Counted from the first letter of the stretch, positions 1-10,052 are shown. The stretch is DNA of 64,000 bases from Novosphingobium sp. (GCF_039595395.1 NZ_JBCNLP010000001.1:62001-126000); one strand, 5' to 3'. The notes: generated from the letters alone by a model not told the origin. Program-made: numbers and translations.

Positions 1-1
1 G

Positions 2-76
2 CAGGAGATGCAGATCAGGCTGGTGGATTCCGAAGCGATCACAGAGAATGACGAGCGCCTGATGACCGGCGCCTGA
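2..76 (+). CDS. C-terminal end of an unidentified protein, cut by the window edge
   Basis: An open frame enters from the left edge and ends at a TGA at 74-76, giving the last 24 residues (ending ENDERLMTGA). It runs toward the suf operon, and a strong hairpin follows the stop at once. A second frame is also open here up to position 62, so the frame choice is an inference. The fragment is too short to recognise a family. Confidence 0.35.
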   Translation, partial: QEMQIRLVDSEAITENDERLMTGA

Positions 77-84
77 TCGCTGCG

Positions 85-110
85 GGCGAGAGTGATGAGG
101 GACTCTCGCC
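85..110. terminator. Hairpin between convergent genes
   Basis: The arms GGCGAGAGT and ACTCTCGCC pair perfectly over 9 bp with an 8-base loop. The hairpin sits between the stop at 76 and the end of sufA at 130. There is no clear T-tract, so it may act as a bidirectional stop or a 3'-end stabiliser. Confidence 0.5.
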
Positions 111-129
111 TGAGGTTTGAACCTTAACC

Positions 130-495
130 TTAAACCGTGAAACTCTCACCGCAGCCGCAGCTACCCTTGGCATTGGGATTGTTGAAGACGAAACCGGCGG
201 TGAAATCGTCCTCCACCCAGTCCATCACCGAGCCCACCAGATACAGCACGCTGGCCCCATCGATGAAGAGCACGCCGCCCGGCGTCTCGATCTTCTCGTC
301 GAAAGCGTTGGCCGCGCTGACATAATCCACCGAATAGGCCAGACCCGAACAGCCCCGGCGCGGCGTGGACAGCTTCACGCCCACCGAACCTTCGGGGGCG
401 CTCGCCATCAGATGGGCGATGCGCGCTTCCGCCGTGGCCGTCAGCGTGACGGCGGCGGGGCGGGCGCGACGGACCTTGGTTTCGACTTCGCTCAT
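130..495 (-). CDS. sufA: SufA/HesB-IscA family A-type Fe-S carrier
   Basis: This is the last gene of the suf operon. A-type carriers receive Fe-S clusters from the SufBCD scaffold and pass them to apoproteins. The three conserved cysteines are visible: one in RGCSGLAY near residue 50 and two in the C-terminal GSCGCGESF. The ATG giving MSEVETK at 495 is preferred because it lies immediately next to the sufT stop (497-499). An in-frame start further upstream would add 11 residues overlapping sufT. Length (about 121 aa) is normal. A second family member, erpA, lies at 32194. Confidence 0.9.
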   Translation of the reverse strand: MSEVETKVRRARPAAVTLTATAEARIAHLMASAPEGSVGVKLSTPRRGCSGLAYSVDYVSAANAFDEKIETPGGVLFIDGASVLYLVGSVMDWVEDDFTAGFVFNNPNAKGSCGCGESFTV

Positions 496-496
496 G

Positions 497-1003
497 TCAC
501 AGCATCCCCAGTTCGAGGCGGGCTTCATCGCTCATCTTGGCCGGATCCCAGGCGGGGTCCCACACCAGATTGACCTCGGCCTCGCGAATGCCGGGCACGC
601 TGGCGACGCGCAGTTCGACCTCGCCCGGCATCGATTCGGCCACCGGGCAATGCGGGGTGGTCAAGGTCATGGTGATCGCCACCGCGCCATCGGGCGTGAT
701 GTCCACGCCATAGATCAGGCCCAGCTCATAGATGTTGACCGGGATTTCCGGGTCGTAGATCTCTTTCAGCGCATCGACCACCGCCTCATACAGCGCGCCG
801 CCCGGCTCGTTGGGCGCCATGCCGGTGGGCTGCTGGCTGAGGAAACCGTCGAGGTAGTCGCGCTTGCGCTCCAGCATCTCGGCCGGGGTTTCCTCGGGGG
901 CGGGCGTCACATCCTCCACCCGCGCGCGCGGCGGGGTGGGGGCAGCGTCAACCTCTTCCACGGTGAAGCGGGGGGCGCCGTTTCCGGCTGCGGGCGTGCT
1001 CAT
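497..1003 (-). CDS. sufT: SufT-type Fe-S assembly protein (DUF59/MIP18)
   Basis: The C-terminal 100 residues are a DUF59/MIP18 domain, with DPEIPVNIYELGLIY and the TTPHCPVAE motif carrying the conserved cysteine. The first 55 residues are a proline- and glutamate-rich extension that looks disordered. The family helps Fe-S maturation and is commonly the penultimate gene of alphaproteobacterial suf operons. The start overlaps the sufS stop by 4 bp (ATGA), which points to translational coupling. Confidence 0.88.
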   Translation of the reverse strand: MSTPAAGNGAPRFTVEEVDAAPTPPRARVEDVTPAPEETPAEMLERKRDYLDGFLSQQPTGMAPNEPGGALYEAVVDALKEIYDPEIPVNIYELGLIYGVDITPDGAVAITMTLTTPHCPVAESMPGEVELRVASVPGIREAEVNLVWDPAWDPAKMSDEARLELGML

Positions 1004-2211
1004 CCGAAAATCCTCTTGGTTCGCTCGATGCCGCGCAGCAGAGCGGCAATATCACTGTCATCGCTGTAAAGGCCAAAGCTGGCGCGGGCGGTGGCGGGCA
1101 CGCCCAGATGGTCCATCAAAGGCTGGGCGCAATGATGCCCGGCGCGGATCGCCACGCCTTCCTCATCCAAGATAGTGCCGAGGTCGTGCGGATGCACCCC
1201 GTCCATGGAAAAAGAAACGATGCCCGCCGAATGATCGGGCCCGAACAGGCGGATCGAGTTGAAGGCGCGCAGCTCGCCACGCAGCGTGTCCACCAGCGAG
1301 AGCTCATGGGCATGGATGGCATCCAGTCCGATGGCCTCAATGTAATCGACCGCCTCGGCAAAGCCGATCGCCTCGACGATGGCGGGGGTGCCTGCCTCGA
1401 AACGGGTGGGCGCGGGGGCCCAGGTGGTCTTTTCGAAGGTCACGCGGTCGATCATCGAACCGCCGCCTTGCCATGGCGGCATGGCGTCGAGAATCTCGGC
1501 CTTCGCCCAGAGCGCGCCGATGCCGGTGGGGCCGTAGAGCTTGTGCGCGGAAAAGACGTAGAAATCGCAGCCCAGCGCGGCGACATCGACCTTCAGGCGC
1601 GGCACGGCCTGGCAACCATCGATCAGCACCTTGGCACCGACCGACTTGGCCAGCGCCACGGCGCGCTCCACATCCAGCACGCTGCCCAGCACGTTGGAGA
1701 CATGCGCCAGCGACACCAGCTTGTACGCCGGAGTCAGCAGCTTTTCGGCAGCATCCAGATCGATGCGGCCATCCTCGGTCAGCGGGCAGACATCGATCTC
1801 GAAACCGATCCGCTCGCGCAGGATCTGCCACGGCACGATGTTCGAGTGATGCTCCAGCGTGGACAGCAGGATGCGGTCGCCCGCCTTCAGATTCGTCGCG
1901 CCCCAGCTCTGGGCGACCAGATTGATCGCCTCGGTGGCGCCGCGGGTGAAGACGATCTCATGCTCGTCGCCGCCGATGAAACTGGCGATGGTGCGGCGCG
2001 CCGCCTCATAGGCCAGAGTCATCTCGGCGCTGCGGGCATAGACGCCGCGATGGACGGTGGCGTAATCCGCCCCCATCGCGCGGGCCATGGTATCGATCAC
2101 TTGCCTAGGCTTCTGCGCCGTGGCCCCGCTGTCGAGGTAATGCCACACGCCGCCCTCGCGGGTTTTCAGGCCCGGAAAGTCGGCGCGGATCTCGGCGAGC
2201 GAACGGCTCAC
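1000..2211 (-). CDS. sufS: SufS cysteine desulfurase
   Basis: This PLP enzyme removes sulfur from L-cysteine and gives it as persulfide to the Suf scaffold. Seen here: the PLP lysine in SAHKLYGPTGIGAL, the HHSNIVPWQ region, and the active-site cysteine in GHHCAQPLM near residue 363. The short active-site loop is typical of group II (SufS) desulfurases. Length is 403 aa. The start is a GTG that overlaps the sufD stop (GTGA). No sufE gene is visible in the operon, so the sulfur-transfer partner is either encoded elsewhere or replaced. Confidence 0.94.
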   Translation of the reverse strand: MSRSLAEIRADFPGLKTREGGVWHYLDSGATAQKPRQVIDTMARAMGADYATVHRGVYARSAEMTLAYEAARRTIASFIGGDEHEIVFTRGATEAINLVAQSWGATNLKAGDRILLSTLEHHSNIVPWQILRERIGFEIDVCPLTEDGRIDLDAAEKLLTPAYKLVSLAHVSNVLGSVLDVERAVALAKSVGAKVLIDGCQAVPRLKVDVAALGCDFYVFSAHKLYGPTGIGALWAKAEILDAMPPWQGGGSMIDRVTFEKTTWAPAPTRFEAGTPAIVEAIGFAEAVDYIEAIGLDAIHAHELSLVDTLRGELRAFNSIRLFGPDHSAGIVSFSMDGVHPHDLGTILDEEGVAIRAGHHCAQPLMDHLGVPATARASFGLYSDDSDIAALLRGIERTKRIFG

Positions 2212-2945
2212 AGCGCGTCCTCCAGCAGCTTCTGCGCCAGCGACTGCAGATGGTCGCCTTCCTCGGCGCCATCGAAAGCCTCGGCGATAAAGGCCGAGAG
2301 CATCAGCGCCTTGGCCTGCGCAGGCGGAAGCCCGCGCGCGGCGAGATAGAACAGCCCATTGGCGTCCAGCTCACCCACGGCGCAGCCATGGGCGCACTTC
2401 ACATCGTCGGCGTAGATTTCCAGCTCGGGCTTGGCGTTGGCCGTGGCGGTGCGGTCCAGCAGCATGGCGCGCACGCTCTGCTCGCCATCGGTGCCGTCCG
2501 CGCCGGGCTCGACCTTGACCTTGCCCAGATAGGTGACGGTGCCCTGCCCGCCCGCCACCGAGCGCACCAATTGGCGGCTGACAGCATCGGGATGAGCATG
2601 GGTAACCTTGGTGACGATCTCCACCGTCTGGCCGCTCTGCGCCAATTGCGCGCCGCCCAACGTGAAATCGGCGCCCTCATGCAGCAGCACATCGATCTCG
2701 ACGCGGGCATAGGGGCCACCGGCGTTCAGCACATGCAGCGCAGCGCTGGCCTTGGCTTCCAGCACCAGCGACAGGCGGGTCACGCCGCCTTCGGTCTGCA
2801 CAATGGAGCGCGCAAAGGTGCCGCCAGCCGGAACGGTGACGGTTTCACGCTCGGGCAGCGGCCACAGATCGGCCAATGCCTTCACATCGGCATAGCGCCA
2901 ATCTTCTTCGGCACGGGTCGGCAGAATGTCAGCCACAGCGCTCAC
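2208..2945 (-). CDS. sufD: SufD subunit of the SufBCD Fe-S scaffold
   Basis: The 245-residue protein has the SufB/SufD beta-helix core, with KCAHGCAVGELDANGLFYLAARGLPPAQAKALML in its C-terminal third covering the conserved SufD cysteine and histidine. It is short compared with enterobacterial SufD (about 420 aa), as is usual in alphaproteobacteria, because the N-terminal helical domain is reduced. It pairs with SufB and the SufC ATPase. The GTG start overlaps the previous stop. Confidence 0.88.
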   Translation of the reverse strand: MSAVADILPTRAEEDWRYADVKALADLWPLPERETVTVPAGGTFARSIVQTEGGVTRLSLVLEAKASAALHVLNAGGPYARVEIDVLLHEGADFTLGGAQLAQSGQTVEIVTKVTHAHPDAVSRQLVRSVAGGQGTVTYLGKVKVEPGADGTDGEQSVRAMLLDRTATANAKPELEIYADDVKCAHGCAVGELDANGLFYLAARGLPPAQAKALMLSAFIAEAFDGAEEGDHLQSLAQKLLEDAL

Positions 2946-3373
2946 TTCACGCCTCCACCAAAATTACGGAGCTGGGCCAGAGCGATCAGACCCTGATGGC
3001 GCTTCTCGGCGATGCAGGGCTGTGCCTTGGCGACGATCGCCTGCATTTCGGCGCCACGGGTCCGGTCATCACCGGCGCCCTGAGCGATCGCGTTGAGGCG
3101 GGTTTCCTCGGGGCTCAGGCATGCCATCAGCGCCTGACAGCCGACCGAATCCACCGCCGAATCGCCACTGGAGTTGCGGGTTTCGCAGCCGAACTTGCCG
3201 TCATTGTAGCCCCAACGGCCCTTCCAGACCTCCAGCTTCTTCTCCAGCGCCGACAGATCGGTACCGGCCTCGGTGTCCGCCGCCTGAGCCATGGTCTGCG
3301 CCGCCGATTTGGGCGCCTCCCCGGCGTCGGCGGTAAAGCCCTGAAGGGCCAGCAGGGCCGCCAGCACGATCAT
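2942..3373 (-). CDS. Unknown exported Cys-containing protein inside the suf operon
   Basis: The 143-residue product starts with a short hydrophobic segment (MIVLAALLALQGF), consistent with a signal peptide or short anchor. A charged middle part follows with four cysteines: FGCETR, VGCQAL, MACLS and AQPCIAEK. I do not recognise the family. It overlaps sufC by ATGA and sufD by GTGA, so it is translationally locked into the operon between two scaffold genes. Even cysteine number and export would fit disulfides, which is odd for a cytosolic Fe-S pathway. Function unknown. Confidence 0.7.
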   Translation of the reverse strand: MIVLAALLALQGFTADAGEAPKSAAQTMAQAADTEAGTDLSALEKKLEVWKGRWGYNDGKFGCETRNSSGDSAVDSVGCQALMACLSPEETRLNAIAQGAGDDRTRGAEMQAIVAKAQPCIAEKRHQGLIALAQLRNFGGGVK

Positions 3374-4122
3374 GCGGTGGCTCCCTCGACAGCCTCATAG
3401 CCGCGCTCTTCGAGTTCATGCGCCAGTTCGGGGCCCCCGCTCTTCACGATGCGGCCACCGGCCAGAACGTGGACGAAATCGGGCTTCACGTAATCGAGCA
3501 GGCGCTGATAATGGGTAATCAGCAGCACGGCCTTGTCGGGGCGGCGCATGATGGCGTTGATGCCCTCACCGCAGATGCGCAGGGCGTCGATATCGAGGCC
3601 CGAGTCGGTCTCGTCGAGAATCGCCAGCTTGGGGTCGAGGATGCCCATTTGCACCATCTCGGCGCGCTTCTTCTCGCCGCCCGAGAAACCGACGTTCACG
3701 GGACGCTTGAGCATCTCCATATCCATCTTGAGCAGCGCCGACTTTTCGCGCGCGATCTTCAGGAACTCGCCGCCCGAGAGCGGAGCCTCACCGCGCCCCT
3801 TGCGCTGGGCGTTGAGTGCCTCGCGCAGGAACTGCAGGTTGGAGACGCCGGGGATTTCCACCGGATACTGGAAGCCCAGAAAGAGCCCGGCGGCGGCACG
3901 CTCATGCGGCGCCATCTCCAGCAGGTCGGCGCCCTCCAGCGTGGCCGAGCCGCCGGTGACTTCATAGCCCGGACGGCCGCCCAGCGTGTAGCCCAGCGTG
4001 GACTTGCCCGCGCCATTGGGGCCCATGATGGCATGCACCTCACCGGCGTTGATGGTGAGCGACAGACCCTTGAGGATCGGCTTGTCCGCGACGGTGGCGT
4101 GAAGATCGGAAATCTGCAACAT
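3370..4122 (-). CDS. sufC: SufC ABC-type ATPase
   Basis: SufC drives conformational change in the SufBCD scaffold by hydrolysing ATP. Visible motifs: Walker A GPNGAGKST, the signature FSGGEKKR, Walker B LAILDETDSGLD, and the switch histidine in LLITHYQRLL. Length is 250 aa. The ATG at 4122 (MLQISDL) is chosen; a TTG two codons earlier is open but weak. A 50-bp gap separates it from sufB, the only sizeable gap in the operon. Confidence 0.95.
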   Translation of the reverse strand: MLQISDLHATVADKPILKGLSLTINAGEVHAIMGPNGAGKSTLGYTLGGRPGYEVTGGSATLEGADLLEMAPHERAAAGLFLGFQYPVEIPGVSNLQFLREALNAQRKGRGEAPLSGGEFLKIAREKSALLKMDMEMLKRPVNVGFSGGEKKRAEMVQMGILDPKLAILDETDSGLDIDALRICGEGINAIMRRPDKAVLLITHYQRLLDYVKPDFVHVLAGGRIVKSGGPELAHELEERGYEAVEGATA

Positions 4123-4172
4123 GGTCAAAATAGGCCTTTTAACGGGCTGAAAACAAACGGGTGGCAGTGGGT

Positions 4173-5671
<1,499 letters not shown>

Positions 5672-5675
<4 letters not shown>

Positions 5676-6154
5676 TCGCTCAACTCCATCGTCGCGACAT
5701 TTGCCACGACTGCCTCATGTTCCGCTTCATGCAACGCGGCCAGCCGACTCAGCGGCACACTGGCCAGCGCTCCACGCAGCGCCTCATTCACGATCGGCCA
5801 ATGCGGACGCACCGCACAGCCCGGTTCCAGCAGGCAATCGGCCCGCCCCTTGTCCACGCAAGGAGTCAGCGCGATCGGCCCTTCGACAGCTTCCACGATC
5901 TCGGCCAGCGAGATCGTGTCCGCCGTGCGCGCCAGCGCCAGCCCGCCGCCCGCCCCGCGCGTGGAGCGCAGCAGCCCGGCAGCCACCAGCCGACTCACCA
6001 GCTTCTGCACCGTGGGCGCGGGCAGGCCCGATTCCTCGGCCAGCAGCGCGGCGTTCATCGATGAGCGCTTGGCGCCCGCCACGGCGGTGTCGCCATGGCG
6101 CGCCGCTGCCGTCATGGCAACCACGGCATAATCAGCCATGCTGGACAAACGCAT
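5672..6154 (-). CDS. Rrf2-family Fe-S-sensing regulator of the suf operon
   Basis: The 160-residue product has the Rrf2 winged helix (MRLSSMADYAVVAMTAAARHG at the start, APTVQKLVSRLVAAGLLRSTRGAGGGLALAR for the wing). Three cysteines follow in TPCVDKGRADCLLEPGCAV, spaced C-x7-C-x5-C, as in cluster-binding IscR/SufR-like members. As first gene of the operon it probably senses Fe-S status and represses its own transcription. The gene name (iscR or sufR) is not decided by the sequence. Confidence 0.88.
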
Positions 6155-6182
6155 GTGGGCACCCCGCTGGGCTGGAAAAAAC

Positions 6183-6235
6183 GGCTCGAAACGCTTCGGG
6201 ATCTAAATAAGATCGAATCGTTCCGATTTCGAGCC
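6183..6235. promoter_or_regulatory. Nested palindromes upstream of the suf regulator
   Basis: An outer inverted repeat GGCTCGAAA (6183-6191) / TTTCGAGCC (6227-6235) encloses a perfect inner palindrome GATCT-AAATA-AGATC (6200-6214). It ends 29 bp before the Rrf2 start. The AT-rich centre could include the -10 region of the suf promoter, so an Rrf2 operator is a reasonable reading. No binding evidence is available. Confidence 0.45.
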
Positions 6236-6351
6236 CCCTAGGCCCAGTCTTTTCTTCGCGCAATGGGGGCAAAGCTATGCATGGGCACAGGAATCCTCGC
6301 TGTGGCCGCCGTGCATCAGACGAAAGCCGCAAACAAGCCGCTGATGGCCAA

Positions 6352-6472
6352 GAAAAAAGGCGGCCCCTTTGCCGCGCAAGCGCTGGAAAGGAGGCCGCCA
6401 TCAAGTTCGAGGTCTCGCGGTAAAAACCGTCGAGCCCTTCGGGTCGCAAACCCGAGTTAGGCGGCAAGATGA
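6352..6472 (-). ncRNA. Predicted small RNA with three hairpins and an intrinsic terminator
   Basis: Read on the minus strand, the gap between the suf regulator and pyrD has a good -10 box (TACAAT, plus-strand 6480-6485). Next come a hairpin CGGGT/ACCCG (6437-6456) and a two-part hairpin CTCG-CGGT/ACCG-CGAG with a TTTT loop (6411-6436). Last is a 12-bp stem GGCGGCC-CCTTT/AAAGG-GGCCGCC (6359-6399) followed by six T residues (6353-6358). Hairpin plus T-tract is a textbook terminator. No convincing -35 was found. The terminator stem carries a TCCTTTCC stretch complementary to ribosome-binding sites. No known RNA family was recognised. An open reading frame across the area has no coding character. 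Confidence 0.5.
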
Positions 6473-6617
6473 ACAAATAATTGTAAGGATCCGTCACGAC
6501 CTGCGATGAGTCCCTAGGTAATCTGCGATAGGCCGTTGTTGCCGGCCATCCACCATCAGAATCTCCGGCACAATCTGGGCCATCGACAGGAAAGCCCCGC
6601 CTTGCCATAGGCACCCC

Positions 6618-7673
6618 ATGACCCTGAGCCCCGCCGCCTATGCGCTGATCCGCCCCCTGCTGTTCCGACTCGACGCCGAGAAAGCGCACGGATTGGCGCT
6701 GAACGTGTTGCGCAACGGCGGCACGACCCGTCCGCCCGTCAGCGATCCGGCGCTGGCCAGCAATGTGGCGGGCCTAGCCTTCCCCAACCCCGTCGGCATG
6801 GCCGCAGGCTTCGACAAGGATGGCGAGGTGCCCGACGCCCTGCTGGGTCTGGGCTTCGGCTTTGCCGAGGTCGGGTCAATCACCCCCCTGCCCCAGTCCG
6901 GCAATCCGAAACCCCGTCTGTTCCGCCTGGTGGAGGACCGCGCCGTCATCAACCGCATGGGCTTCAACAATGGCGGCGCGCAGGCCGCTCACGCGCGCCT
7001 CGCCGAACGTCGCCATCGCGGCGGCGTTCTGGGCATCAACATCGGCGCCAACAAGGATGCCACCGATCGCATCGCCGATTACGCCACGGGGGCGCAGATG
7101 TTCGCCCCGCTGGCCTCCTATCTGGCGGTGAACGTCTCCAGCCCCAACACGCCCGGTCTGCGCGCCCTGCAGGACCCCGCCGCGCTGGAGGAATTGCTCG
7201 ACGGCGTGATCGCAGCCCGCGACGAGACCGGCCACCGCCCGCCCGTCTTCCTGAAGGTCGCGCCCGATCTGCAGCCCGCCGATGTCGATGCCATCGCCCG
7301 CATCGCCATCGACAAGCAACTCGGCGCGCTGATCGTCAGCAACACCACCATCGAGCGGCCTGCCCTGCGCAGCCCCCACGCGGGCGAGACCGGTGGCCTG
7401 TCGGGCGCGCCGCTGCGCGATATGGCCCAGCAGCGCATCGCCGATTTCCGCAAGGCCACGGGCGGCGCGGTGCCATTGATCGGCGTGGGCGGGATTGCCA
7501 ATGCCGCGGATGCATGGGCGCGGATTCGCGCAGGGGCCTCGCTGGTGCAGCTCTACAGCGCGATGGTCTATGAAGGGCCGGGAATCGCGCGGGCCATCAA
7601 CAAGGGGCTGCTGGAGCTGATGCGTCGGGACGGGTTTGTCTCGATTCAGGACGCTGTGGGGACGGGAAAGTAA
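6618..7673 (+). CDS. pyrD: Dihydroorotate dehydrogenase (quinone), class 2
   Basis: This enzyme makes the fourth step of pyrimidine synthesis, oxidising dihydroorotate with membrane quinone. The N-terminal helix YALIRPLLFRLDAEKAHGLAL is the membrane-binding motif of class 2 enzymes. Also seen are NPVGMAAGFDKDGE, the SSPNTPGLRALQ loop with the catalytic serine, and GVGGIANAADAWARIRAGASLVQLYSA for FMN phosphate binding. Length 351 aa is normal. Its stop is followed 8 bp later by a copy of the dispersed intergenic element. Confidence 0.96.
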   Translation: MTLSPAAYALIRPLLFRLDAEKAHGLALNVLRNGGTTRPPVSDPALASNVAGLAFPNPVGMAAGFDKDGEVPDALLGLGFGFAEVGSITPLPQSGNPKPRLFRLVEDRAVINRMGFNNGGAQAAHARLAERRHRGGVLGINIGANKDATDRIADYATGAQMFAPLASYLAVNVSSPNTPGLRALQDPAALEELLDGVIAARDETGHRPPVFLKVAPDLQPADVDAIARIAIDKQLGALIVSNTTIERPALRSPHAGETGGLSGAPLRDMAQQRIADFRKATGGAVPLIGVGGIANAADAWARIRAGASLVQLYSAMVYEGPGIARAINKGLLELMRRDGFVSIQDAVGTGK

Positions 7674-7681
7674 AAGAGGAA

Positions 7682-7912
7682 ATGCGAGGGCCATCGCCCT
7701 CGCGCTCCCTTTAATGTCTACGTGGCGCCACGGGTTCGGCCATGGAGCAACGTCGCGGCGCCGCAGGCTTTCAACACCCTGCACAGCGCCAAACAATCCT
7801 GCCTGCGGCGCAACCCAGGCACAGTTCAAGAGTTGCAACAGTAAGGCCACCGACAGCGCCAACCCATCGCCGGGAGACGTTATGGGAGCGCGAGGGGATA
7901 ATCCCCTCGCAT
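7682..7912 (+). repeat. Dispersed nested-palindrome element, copy 1 (forward)
   Basis: The left terminal hairpin GCGAGGGC-CATC-GCCCTCGC is followed by GCTCCCTTTAATGTCTACG. The right end has GGGAGC and the hairpin GCGAGGGGAT-A-ATCCCCTCGC, whose G-to-A change is compensated by C-to-T on the other arm. It fills most of the gap between pyrD and the acyl-CoA ligase gene. The left flank is purine-rich and the right flank pyrimidine-rich. Confidence 0.9.
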
Positions 7913-7981
7913 CTTCCCCTTACTTGCCACCCCCTTCCCACGCTCCTAAAACCTCAAACCAAGGGGGATAGGATCATTACC

Positions 7982-9808
7982 GTGCAGCTTACCGAATTTA
8001 CCGCCACACCGAATCTGGTCGCGCTGTTTCTGGCCCGCGCGGACGAGAAGGGCGATGCGCCTTTCCTGCGCGCCAAACGCAACGGGCAGTGGCAGTCGAT
8101 CAGTTGGAAGGACACCGCACAAAAGGTCTGCCTGCTGGCGGAAGGGCTGATAAGGCTTGGCCTGCACCGTGGCGATCCGGTGATGCTGGTGTCGGAGAAC
8201 CGCCCGGAGTGGGCGATTGCCGATCTGGCGATCATGGCGGCAGGCTGCGTCACCGTGCCGACCTACATCACCAACACTGAGCGTGATCATACCCATATTC
8301 TGGAAAATTCCGGCGCCTGCGCGGTGATCGTCTCGGGCGCGAAGCTGGGCAAGACGCTGCTGCCCGCCGTGCTGCGCTCCGGCCATGGGCGGCATGTGAT
8401 CGGCATGGAGCCGCTGGGGGCGACTCAGGCGGGCGCGCTCAACTATCACGACTGGGATTCGCTGCTGGAAGGCGATGCCGAGGCCGCGCGCAAGGCGGTG
8501 GAAGCCCGCATCGCAACCATCGGCCGCGCTGACACCGCTTGTATCATCTACACCAGCGGCACGGGCGGCGCCCCGCGCGGGGTGATGCAGCATCACGGCG
8601 CCATCCTGCACAATGTGGCGGGCGCCGCGCGCATTCTGGCCGAGGACTTCGGCTGGGGTGATGAGGTGTTTCTGTCCTTCCTGCCGCTCAGCCACGCCTA
8701 TGAGCATACCGGCGGGCAATTCCTCCCCATCGGCATGGGCGGCCAGATCGCCTATGCGGAAGGGCTGGAAAAGCTTGGCGCCAACATCGAGGAAATCCGC
8801 CCCACCATCATGGTGGTGGTCCCCCGCCTGTTCGAGGTGCTGCGCACCCGCATCATCAAGGGCATCGAGAAGCAGGGCCGCCTGCCCAACTATCTGATGG
8901 ACAAGGCCATCGATCTGGCCTCGCGCCGCGCCGAGGGCAAAAAGCACCTCAGCGATCCGATCCTAGAGGCCGTGCTGGACCGCACGCTGCGCCCCAAGGT
9001 CCGCGCGCGCTTCGGCGGGCGGATGAAGGCGCTGGTTTCGGGCGGCGCGCCGCTCAACCCGGAGATCGGCCTGTTCTTCCAGGCCATGGGGCTGACTCTG
9101 CTGCAAGGTTATGGCCAGACCGAATGCGCGCCCGTCGCCGCCGTCAACCGGCCCAGCGCGGGCATCCGCATGGACACCGTCGGCCCGCCCCTGCACGACA
9201 CCGAAATCCGCATTGCCGAAGACGGCGAGATTCTGGTCCGCGGCGAGCTGGTGATGCATGGCTATTGGCGCAATGACGCCGAAACCGCCAAGGTCCTCAA
9301 GATCGACCCCGCCGAACCGGAAAAGGGCCCCTGGCTGCATACCGGCGACATCGGGCTGATCGATTCCGCCGGGCGCATCAAGATCACCGACCGCAAAAAG
9401 GACATGATCGTCAACGACAAGGGCGACAACATCTCGCCCCAGCGCGTCGAGGGCATGCTGACCTTGCAGCCGGAAATCGCGCAGGCCATGGTGATCGGCG
9501 ACCGCCGTCCCTATGTGGTGGGCCTGATCGTACCCGATTGCGAATGGACGCTGGATTGGGCACAAACCAACCATGTTCCCTTCGATATCAAGGCCCTGCA
9601 AGGCGACCCCGCCTTCCGCGCCGCCGTGCGCGAGGCGATGGACCGGGTGAATGCCGATCTGTCCGTGGTGGAAAAGGTGCGCCAGTTCGCTTTTGCGGAT
9701 GAACCCTTCGCCATCGACAATGAGGAAATGACCCCCTCGATGAAGATCCGGCGCCATAAGCTGAAGGAGCGGTATGGGGCGCGGTTGGATGCGCTTTATA
9801 ATCGGTAA
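7982..9808 (+). CDS. Long-chain acyl-CoA synthetase (AMP-forming)
   Basis: The enzyme activates fatty acids to acyl-CoA through an acyl-AMP. Motifs: the P-loop CIIYTSGTGGAPRGVM (a GTGGAPRG variant of the usual GTTGxPKG), GYGQTECAPVAA, and WLHTGDIGLIDSAGRIKITDRKKDMI with the catalytic hinge. About 608 aa, typical of the FadD15-like branch. The GTG at 7982 is chosen because it follows a GGGGGATAGG ribosome site and matches the family N-terminus. A longer in-frame ATG at 7742 would make the protein read through the repeat element. Confidence 0.9.
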   Translation: MQLTEFTATPNLVALFLARADEKGDAPFLRAKRNGQWQSISWKDTAQKVCLLAEGLIRLGLHRGDPVMLVSENRPEWAIADLAIMAAGCVTVPTYITNTERDHTHILENSGACAVIVSGAKLGKTLLPAVLRSGHGRHVIGMEPLGATQAGALNYHDWDSLLEGDAEAARKAVEARIATIGRADTACIIYTSGTGGAPRGVMQHHGAILHNVAGAARILAEDFGWGDEVFLSFLPLSHAYEHTGGQFLPIGMGGQIAYAEGLEKLGANIEEIRPTIMVVVPRLFEVLRTRIIKGIEKQGRLPNYLMDKAIDLASRRAEGKKHLSDPILEAVLDRTLRPKVRARFGGRMKALVSGGAPLNPEIGLFFQAMGLTLLQGYGQTECAPVAAVNRPSAGIRMDTVGPPLHDTEIRIAEDGEILVRGELVMHGYWRNDAETAKVLKIDPAEPEKGPWLHTGDIGLIDSAGRIKITDRKKDMIVNDKGDNISPQRVEGMLTLQPEIAQAMVIGDRRPYVVGLIVPDCEWTLDWAQTNHVPFDIKALQGDPAFRAAVREAMDRVNADLSVVEKVRQFAFADEPFAIDNEEMTPSMKIRRHKLKERYGARLDALYNR

Positions 9809-9821
9809 GAAAGAAGAGAAG

Positions 9822-10052
9822 ATGCGAGGGCCATCGCCCTCGCGCTCCCTTTAATGTCTGCGTTGCGTACAGGGTTCGGCCTTGCGCTCAGTTTGCCGCG
9901 CCGCAGGCCTTTGAACGAAAAAAGGCGCCACTGCATTCCTGCCTGCGGCGCCTTTAAGTAGTGCAGGTGGAAAGGCTGGGCGCAACAATTCGGCGCCACT
10001 GCTCTATCGTCGGGAGACATTATGGGAGCGCGAGGGGGTAACCCCCTCGCAT
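9822..10052 (+). repeat. Dispersed nested-palindrome element, copy 2 (forward)
   Basis: This full-length 231-bp copy lies between convergent genes, 13 bp after one stop and 23 bp from the other. Left hairpin has the CATC loop; right hairpin is GCGAGGGGGT-A-ACCCCCTCGC. The centre holds the paired GCGCCGCAGGC and GCCTGCGGCGCC segments. It is the cleanest copy to use as a reference. Confidence 0.92.

Noticed and set aside
6132..6689. A 185-residue minus-strand open frame over the suf-pyrD gap
   Set aside because: It overlaps the Rrf2 gene end and pyrD start, has no ribosome site, and the composition is that of structured non-coding sequence with a terminator inside it.
7742..7981. Longer N-terminus for the acyl-CoA synthetase
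   Set aside because: The added 80 residues are translated from element copy 1 and do not resemble the family N-terminus; GTG 7982 has a good ribosome site.
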